Program-made: the position numbers and the translations under genes | Shown: positions 48,201 through 57,200 of the stretch, piece by piece | Layout: the number at the start of each line of letters is the position of its first letter | Position numbering within the stretch: position 1 is the first letter of the stretch | Source: Micropterus salmoides | Taxonomy: Eukaryota > Chordata > Actinopteri > Centrarchiformes > Centrarchidae | Direction of reading: 5' to 3' | DNA length: 64,000 bases | NCBI RefSeq assembly: GCF_014851395.1 | Contig: NW_024042261.1 | Location: 36,543,942 to 36,607,941, forward strand | Notes under the pieces: generated by a model | What the model saw: the letters and a program-made list of their open reading frames with translations, nothing else | What the model was told of the DNA's origin: nothing | The model's database searches: none

Positions 48201-51200
48201 TCCATAAAGTGCCTCTGCACCTTGGCCGTTTCAAACCCTCCCTCCTTTGGGCCGCGCCTCCTCATGTGCATACGCGTCTCAATACTAAATGCCCAAATGC
48301 TCAATCCTAAATGGCCAAATGACTAAATGCCCAATCCTAAATCCTAAATAGCCAAATGACTAAATGCTCAATCGTAATGGGGACTGCAGATGCAAATTAG
48401 CTTGAAGCTATAATCTGGTACAGTGCATCAAATGGTAACGTTTATGTTATACTGTACGCTCTCCATTTTAAATAAAGAATTTAGTTAATGCCAAATTCAT
48501 TTTCGACTTTTAGTTTTCGCTCCACAAGGAGTAAAACTTGGCAGGATCGGTGCCTCTTCACTGACCTCATTGTTTGTTGTGCGGTGCTCCTGATAAGCTG
48601 ATATCAGCAGTGTCTTCGACTTTTTGACTGCCACAAGAGACCCCTTTTGTCCCTGAGAAACTGCATGAGTGAAAACCATTAAACCAGTTGGTGCAACAGC
48701 TGTCTTTCCACAAAGCTAAATAGAAAGCGAAAGGATAGGACTAATAAAAGGAGGACTGTGTATGTTATCACAACCTAGGTCTTATTTTCTTGGTTCTGGC
48801 CATCAGTCCTATCCAGAATGTTTATTCAGTCCTGTTTGCTAAGAACCAAAAAAACACAAACCAAAAAAACACAAAGCAAATTCCTTGTACGTGTAAACCT
48901 ACTTGGCAATAAAGCTCATGCTGATTCTGATTCTGAAGAATAGTAACTTTGAAGTCAGCAAGTTAACTTCTAAGATCTGGCAACACGCTAAAAAGGAGTC
49001 AGATGGGTCAAGAGCACATGAGCAGCAAAATATCAGATGTAAACATCCACTGACTTCCTGACCTGGATCTTTCTGTAGTTAGGTGCACAGTTCCTGTACA
49101 TAGAGGAATTATTCCCAACATTTCTCAGCAGTTTGTGCAGCACATTAATGCCTCTGAATTATGTTCCCTGGCATCACAGAGATGCTTAATTTGACCACCA
49201 CTGACTTACATGCATTTTTCTGATTCATGTAATATACAGTCCCCTCCAAAAGTATTGGAACGGTAAGGCAAATTCCTTTGTTTTTGTTGTTCACTGAAGA
49301 CATTTGGGTTTAAGATCAAAAGATGAGTATGAGACAAGAGTTCAGAATTTCAGCTCTTATTTCCTGGTATTCACATCTAGATGTGTTAAGCAACTTAAGA
49401 CAAACCACCCTTTGTTTGAACCCACCCATTTTTCAAGTGAGCAAAACATGTGACTGACAGATGTTTCTTGTTGCCCAGTTGTTGCCTTTTAGGTTGATTG
49501 TCCAAACATTAAATAGCTCTGCATGACTAGTCTAAGTTTTCATCCTTGGTTCAAACCTATAAAGACTGCATTTCCTGTTAAAGAGGATAAACCAACATGA
49601 AGACTAGAGAGCTGTCTATGGGAGAAAAGCAAGCCTTTGTCAAGCTGAGAAAAGAAGGAAAATCGACCAGAGCCACTGGACAAACATTGGGCGTAGTAAG
49701 CACAACAATTTGGAAGGTCCTGAAAAAGAAAGAAACTACTGGTGTACTGAGCAACAGACGTCCAACAGGTCGGCCAAGGAAAACAACAGTAGCTGATGAC
49801 AGAAATACGGAGACAGCTGTGAAGAAAACCTCCAAAACATCAGTATGTGACATCACCAACGACCTCCACAGTGCAGGGTGAAGGTATCACAATCCACTGT
49901 TGGAAGAAGGATCAGCAGGAAGAATCGGACTGCCAGATTATAAATTCGCAAAGAAGTACAGAGATGAGCTGCAAAAGTTCTGGAACACAATCTTACCAAA
50001 GTGATGGGAAGGACAAAGTGTGGAGAAAGAAAGGAACTGCTTATGATCTGAAGCATACAAGCACGATGGAGGTAAGGTTGGAAGCAAGACTGCGACTATG
50101 GCTCGTTGTTGGGAGTCTATGGAAGGACTCTTTGATGGCTGGGAAAGTTACAGACAAACTTTTTTGTCCCCCACTCATGTGTCCTCCCTCCTCACCTGAG
50201 TACCGGTGAGCTTACTGGTTTTCAAACTAACTGGTTGCCATATGCGCGTGTTGTGTGCAGCAGCTGCGACTCCATTCCCAGATTCGTCACACATTCACAA
50301 ACATGTTCCTGGTGAGTTTCAAGTCGCATCTTTAATCTACTGCAGCGATCATGATTGTATAAGTGAGCACAACATTAGTCACATACGGAAAAAGAAATGA
50401 AAGAAAATAGACTTACAAAATCATGTCAAGCTGGATTCGAACTCACCTGAGCAAAAGGTAACATCTACTTCAAGCTCTTCACGTTACCTGCAAGCTAACT
50501 GAGCAATCACAGATAAATGATTTCCAGTCACATATTCATGAAACATGTCATCATCTAGGTAACACTGTTTGGGCTGATCTAAAACAACTGGTTACCTTGA
50601 GCGAAGTAGGTGCTTTTAACGCATTTTACTGTGTTAATTTACTATCCTCCAGGCCCGGCTGGCGTCTTTCTTACTAATTTTACTAACTTTTTATCGTCTA
50701 TCATCAAACTGGAGAAGGTCCTAATTATTGGGGATTTTAACCTGCATATTGATGATATCACATGCAACACAGCTGCGGATCTCCCATCTGTCACTGACTC
50801 TTTTACTCAGCATGTTACTGGACCCACACACATTAAGGGTCACACCCTGGACCTTGTCTTCTCACTTGGTCTTGATATAGTAAAAGCTCGTGTAGAAGAT
50901 GTTCACGTGAGTGATCATAGCTGTGTGTTCTTTGACATTAACTTTCCTCTGGACCCTCCGCCCCTGAGAATTAGGGCCCAAAGGCGGATTATTAATCATG
51001 ATGCTGTTGAGAGGTTCTCTGCCTTGTTTGACCCATGTTCACTGATGGGATGCAGTGATGCAGAAGTTTTTATTCAGTCTTTTAATAATCAGTGTTTAGC
51101 TATTTTAGATAAAGTGGCACCAGTGAAATCAAGCATTGTCTCCCATAAAAAACCTTGTCCTTGGGTTGATGAAACAATCCAGTTTTAGGAGTAATTGTAG

Positions 51201-54200
51201 AAAAGTCTATGGAAATCTTCTAAACTCAAGTTTCATAGGCTTCGTCTGATAGAACTAAGGGTTACCTTGAATGAGATGCTGAGAAATGCGAGAACTCGCT
51301 TCTTTTCTCAGCTTATATCTCAGCACAATCCTAAAATACTGTTTGAAACTATAAATACAATAGTTTCTCCTTCTGCTCCGCAAGCAACTGTCTTTTAAAT
51401 CGGACTGTAATGAATTCCTTCACTTCTTTGGAAATAAAATCAGAGACATCTCACCATCACTTTCTCAGAACTCTGCATGTGACCTGTCTCATGCTCATTC
51501 TTGGTCCTCTTTTAAACCTGTGGCATTACAGGACATCACCTCTCTGCTACATACATTGAAACCCTCATCTTGTCCTATGGATGTTCTCCCTTCTGTGCTA
51601 TTTGTATCTATTATTATCTATTGGCCCCTGTATTGTGGAGATGATTAATACTTCACTTTTAACTGGTGTTGTTCCAAGTTTTTTTAAACATGCTGTTGGA
51701 GTTTGGATCCATTACGCCCCAGGAGCTACAGGCCAATATCCAAACTTCCATTCATGTCAAAAATTCTAGAAAAAGTTGTAGCAGAGCAACTCACCCTTTT
51801 CTTAGAGAATCACAAGCTGTTTGACAAATTCCAGTCTGGTTTCGGTAAAAAGCATTCCACAGAAACTGCATTACTGAAATTCAGCAGGCACTCTGGCATG
51901 TTTGAGACTACGCAGAAGAAAGCTACCACAGTACGGAAAGATTACCTGGAAGTAGAAGCAGAAGAGATGGCTGGTGAGCAATTCAGGCAGTGTGTCTTTC
52001 CATGCCCGTGCTACATCACGGGCTCATGCCCTGTGCGTTTACTGTCTGGGGATGCCGCATGCCCAGGCAGCTCTCGAGGGGGCTGCTTGCGGCCATTGCG
52101 AGGCCCTGCCCCTGAGGGTGCTGAGGTCCTGTGCGGCTCTTTTCTCCGGAGACGGCCGGATGCGCTCTCCCTGTGGCTCGGGCCTGGCGGTCGCTGAGGC
52201 GGTGCGGCGGCTTCGGTCATGGGGCTCCCAACGCGACATTTCCGACGGCATCGGGACTGCTGAGGCTTTTTCCCGTTCCTCGTCTGCTGGCCGTTCGGGA
52301 GCCGGTTTTTCAGCTTCTCCCGCTCAGGGTGTGAGCCCGGAGATGCTGCAGCTGTCCGGCTCTGAGGAGATGGATGTGCTCAGCATTTTGGAGGAGGAAG
52401 ACTTCCGGGTACCGGAGCAACGTCATCAGTCAGCGCCCGACGACGCCCCGGGTTGAGGATGCTTTGGCCAGCTATCTCTCGCCCGGCCTTGCGTCGTCCC
52501 TTAAAGAGCTGCCTACCAAGCCATGTTGCATGATATCTGCTCTGGTGGGCAAGGCGTACACGGCTGGTGCGAGCCTGCACACAATGGCGGTTTTGCAGGC
52601 ATACCAGGCCGACCTGCTGAAAGACATGGACTCAGGAGGAGGCCCCTCTGAGGAGGACGTTGCCGAACTCCGCAGAGCCACGGACCTGTCTCTCTGAGTT
52701 ACGAAAGAGACGGCCCCCAACCGCCAGAGCCAGAGGCAGAGTATCGCTGCTCGAGGTCCCCCTCAGCGCACCCGGGACTCGAGGCGGCGCTCTCGCCCAC
52801 AGCCCCCCGAGACAACGGATCTGAGGACTGTTCTTCAGTCTCGCCGGGACCGGGGGAAGAGGTCCTTCCACCGAGGGGCTGGTTCCCTTGGCGGATTTCG
52901 CAGGAGCTTGGTGGGGCCTTGCCAACATTTCCCCGTGGGTCCTGCGCACCGTCATGGAGGGCTACAGGCTGCAGTTCCGGGTGCGCCCCCCCAGATTCAA
53001 CGGGGTGGTGTGGACTGCGGTGCACTCAGAGCAGAGCCAGGTGTTGGGACAAGAAGTTCGCTCTCTGCTGGAGAAAGGGGCCATAGAACTCATTTACCCG
53101 CCAGTCAGGGAGTCCGGGTTCTACAGCCGGTACTTCATAGTTCCCAAGAAGGACAGAGGACTGCGTCCGATTTTAGATCTGCGGTCCCAGAACCAATGTC
53201 GGAGGAGATTCAGGTTCAGGATGTTCACTATCCCCGCCATTATCAGTCACATCCTATTTGAATCACCAGGGGGGTCTGCGCTCGCGCCCGTTATGCACAC
53301 TGGCACATCAGATCCTCCTTTGGTCCCAGCAGAGACTGCTGTCCCTCAGAGCGACATACGTCCCTGGGACCCAGAATCAAGGAGCAGACCTGCTGTCGAG
53401 ACAGGGGCTGAGGCCCAGGGAATGGAGACTCCACCCTCAGGTGGTGGAGTTATTATGCGAAAGATAGACGGCCCCATAGACGTGGACTTGTTTGCGTCTC
53501 AAGAGACGACGCACTGTCCCCTGTGGTTCTCCCTCTCGCCCCCAGCCCCGCTAGGGCTGGATGCCATGGAACAGACGTGGCCGAGGCTGCGCCTGCATGC
53601 TTTTCCCCCAATCACTCTTCTCCCGGGGGTTCTGGAGCGGGTCCGTCAAAATGTGTCAGTCTACTGCTGGTAGCCCCGTTTTGGCCGGCCTGAGTGTGGT
53701 TCTCAAACATATCGCTCCTCGAGGGCCCGCCATGGCAGGTCCCCCTGAGGAGGGACCTGTTGTCTCAGGCGGAGGGCCAGGTCTTTCACCCTTGCCCCGC
53801 CCTGTGGAGACTGTAGGTCTGGCCCCTGAGGGGGCCCAGTTCCTGGAGGCGGGCCTAACGGCGGGGACAGTCGAGACGCTGCTCAGCTCCAGGGCCCCGT
53901 CCACGAGAAGGACGTACGGCCTGAAGTGGAATGTGTTTGCCACCTGGTGTAGAGAACGGGCGGTGGACCCAGTTACCTGCCCCTTGACTATGGTACTGGA
54001 GTTCCTCCAGGACCGTTTCTGTGCTGGCCTTTCCCCATCCACACTCAAGGTGTATGTGGCTGCCGTTGCGGCGTTCCACACCCCTCTGAGGGATGGGCCT
54101 CTGGGGAGGCTTCCACTGGTTGTGCGCTTCCTCCGTGGAGCCCGGAGGATGAGACCCGTGACTCGTTCCAGGGTTCCCACTTGGGATCTGAGGAGGGTGG

Positions 54201-57200
54201 GGGATCTCCAGGCACTTTTGGTTTCTCCTCAATGCCTGGAGTTTGCCCCGGGGAGGGTCAGAACCATCCTGCACCCCTGTCCGGGCTATGTCCCTAAGGT
54301 TCCGTCCAGGTTGGCAGGGTCTACGGTGCTGCAGGTGTTTCATCCCCCACCTCATGTGACGGCGGAGGACAGGAGACTTCATCTGCTCTGCCTGGTCAGA
54401 GCACTGAGTATTTACACTCTGAGGTCCTCCCGGTGGAGGAAAGCAGACCAGTTGTTGGTGTGTTTCGGGTCCCCCAAGGCTGGGCTCCCCGCTTCTAAAC
54501 ATGAGATCAGCAACTGGATTGTTCAGACTATTTCCCTGGCCTATCAGGTGCGTGGGTTGCCTTCACCTATGGCCGTAAGGGCACACTCTACTCGAGGAAT
54601 GGCGGCCTCTAAGGCCCTCCTCGTAGGGGCTTCGCTCCAGGATTTGTGTGAAGCAGCTGGCTGGGCCACTCCTCACACTTTCATCCGGTTTTACAGTCTG
54701 GACCTTCCTTCTGCACCCGGCACCCGTGCACTCTCCTCCTAGTCGTGCCTACAGGTTTTTGCATGCTGGGGGGGCAGGCGGAGGCGGAGGCGTGGAATGG
54801 TGGGTATTCTTGTTCCCATAGTGTCGTCACCGACGCAGTTCGAGTTCCCTCGAAGGGGAACGTCTCGGGTTACACTGCGTCGGTTGGCCACACCTCGCCC
54901 CGCCTGGAGTGCCTTGCTTCATAGCAAAGAGCTAATGTGTCCGGTGTGCCGGTGTGCTTATATACGCCTCCAGTTACGCCGTCAATGGGATTGGAGTAGT
55001 TTCATTCATAGTTCAGCCCTGCCACGCCCAGAGGCATTCCCATAGTGTCGTCACCGACACAGTGTCTCGTTCCCCTTCTCGGAGAACGAGACGTTCTCTA
55101 AGAAAAGGGTGAGTTGTTCTGCTACAACTTTTTCTAGAATTTGTGACATGAATGGAAGTTTAGATATTGGCCTGTAGCTCCTGGGTTGTAATTGATCCAA
55201 GCTGGGCTTTTTAAGTACAGGCTTAACAAAACAGGCTTTAAAAAAACAAGGAACGACAACAGTTAAAAGTGAAGTATTTATCATCGCCACAATACAGGGG
55301 CCAATAGAATCAAACGCTTGTACAAATAGCACAGAAGGAGAACATCCATAGGACAAGATGAGGGTTTCAATGTATGTAGCAGAGAGGTGATGTCATGTAA
55401 TGTCACAGGTTAAAAAGAGGACCAAGAATGAGCAGAAGACAGGTCACATGCAGAGTTCTGAGTAAGTGATGGTGAGATGTTTGTCCTAACATCTCTGATC
55501 TGAAAAAAGTGAAGGAATTCATTACAGTCCGATTTAAAGGACGCAGTTGCTTGAGGGGCAGAAAGAGAAACTATTGTATTTATAGCTTCAAACAGTATTT
55601 TAGGATTGTGCTTATTAGAGGATATAAGCTGAGAAAAGAAGCGAGTTATCTAAAATAGCTAAACACTGATTATTAAAAGACTGGATAAAAACATCTGCAT
55701 CACTGCATCCCATCAGTGAACATGGGTCAAACAAGGCAGAGAACCTCTCAACAGCATCATGATTAATAATCCGCCTCTGAGCCCTAATTCCCAGGGGCGG
55801 AGGGTCCAGAGGAAAATTAATGTCAAAGAACACACAGCTATGATCACTAACATGAACATCTTCTACACGAGCTTTTACTATATCAAGACCAAGTGAGAAG
55901 ACAAGGTCCAGGGTGTGACCCTTAATGTGTGTGGGTCCAGTAACATGCTGAGTAAAAGAGTCAGTGACAGATAGGAGATCCGCAGCTGTGTTGCATGTGA
56001 TATCATCAATATGCAGGTTAAAATCCCCAATAATTAGGACCTTCCGCTTTGATGATAGATGATAAAAAGTCAGTAAAATTAGTAAGAAAGACGGCAGCCA
56101 TTTAAGTGAACAAACTCATTTTCTTTTCAAATTTGCACATATACAGTAGATCAAATGAATACAGAAAGGCACGTGAAAATACAAATTAACAAATAACAAT
56201 AGACGCTGCTATTCAAGCATGCTTTCAGTTAGACGAGGGTTTTTTATGGTTTTGTTCTATGCTTTCCATATGTATTTACATTTTCTTGTGAAGCACTTTG
56301 TGATTTTTATCTGTGAAAGGCGCTATACAAATAAACTCTAATTACTTACTATTGACTTGGGCGTGCATGGCTGCTTCTGGAACAGGCTCATTAATATTTA
56401 TTGATGATGTAACTGATGATGGTAGCAGCAGAATGAAGTCAGAAGTGGACAGAAACATTTTGTCTGCCAATTTACGGAGAAATGCATTGAAACTAGTGGG
56501 GAGGAAGTTTATCATGCAGCAGGACAGTGACCCAAAGCACACTGCCAACAAAACAAAGGACTTCATCAGGGGAAAAAAGTGGAAGGTCTTAGACTGGCCA
56601 AGTCAGTCACCTGACCTTAACCCAATAGCGCTGCATTTCACCTTCTTAAGGGGAGACTGAAGGGAGAAACACCCCGAAACAAACAAGAACTGAAAGAAGC
56701 TGCGGTAAAAGCCTGGAATAGCATCACAAATGAAGAATGCAACAGTTTGGTGATGTCGATGGGTTGCAGCCTTGAGGCAGTTATTACAAGCAAGGGTTAT
56801 GCCACCAAATATTAAACGTTATTTACTGTAAGATTATTTGTTCCATTACTTCTTCTCACCTAAGAATGCTGTGGTCTAATACAAACGGTGGTATGTCCTG
56901 AGTTGTTTAACACATCTAGATGTGAATACCAGGAAATAAAAGCTGAAATTCTGAACTCTTGTCTCATACTCATCTTTTGATCTTAAACCCAAATGTCTTC
57001 AGTGAACAACAAAAACAAAGGAATTTGCCTTCCCGTTCCAATACTTTTGGAGGGGACTGTATATCGTTACTACACTGTACATCTTGAATTCAGAAAAGTT
57101 ATTTCCCACATCAAAAAAAAGGAAACAGGGAAAGAAGTGACTATAACGATGGTGACTTGAGAGTGATTATGAGTGAGAAGTTCAGGAACAGGAAATAGAA

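Larger units (their letters stand above)
51890..55090 (+). mobile_element. DIRS retrotransposon with internal deletions
   Basis: The order is Gag-like frames (51974-52697), RT N-terminus (52888-53245), RNase H (53258-53470), a pol tail, tyrosine recombinase (53820-54742), and a 3' end with split repeats (54810-55090). GC content is clearly higher than the surroundings. The RT palm is deleted. The left end shows no terminal repeat. The right end has two copies of CATAGTGTCGTCACCGAC (about 54819 and 55042), each followed by a hairpin-forming GTTCCC...GGGAAC or CGTTCC...GAACG motif, typical of DIRS ends. A second family, distinct from the copies at 19776 and 39540. Confidence 0.85.
49237..57059 (+). 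mobile_element. Tc1/mariner transposon split by a 6.3-kb composite insertion
   Basis: The ends are inverted repeats that start CAGTCCCCTCCAAAAGTATT and extend about 180 bases (49237-49420 and 56875-57059), each flanked by the TA target duplication (49235-49236 and 57060-57061). The transposase gene starts at 49597 and ends near 56815, but is cut near 50077 and resumes at 56353. Removing the insertion leaves about 1.55 kb, the normal size of a Tc1 element. It sits in GT92 intron 2. Confidence 0.9.

Noticed and set aside
48640..48656. Alternative acceptor TTTCTCAG for GT92 exon 3
   Set aside because: It breaks the phase set by exon 2 and the rest of the gene.
49578..49859. Minus-strand 93-codon frame rich in Val and Phe
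   Set aside because: Antisense of the Tc1 helix-turn-helix region.
50430..50515. A tRNA gene on the minus strand
   Set aside because: A- and B-box-like motifs are present, but I could not find a cloverleaf with a proper acceptor stem and anticodon arm.
53656..54502. Long minus-strand frames (174 and 215 codons)
   Set aside because: They are shadows on the opposite strand of the GC-rich DIRS recombinase gene, whose plus-strand frame has clear catalytic motifs.
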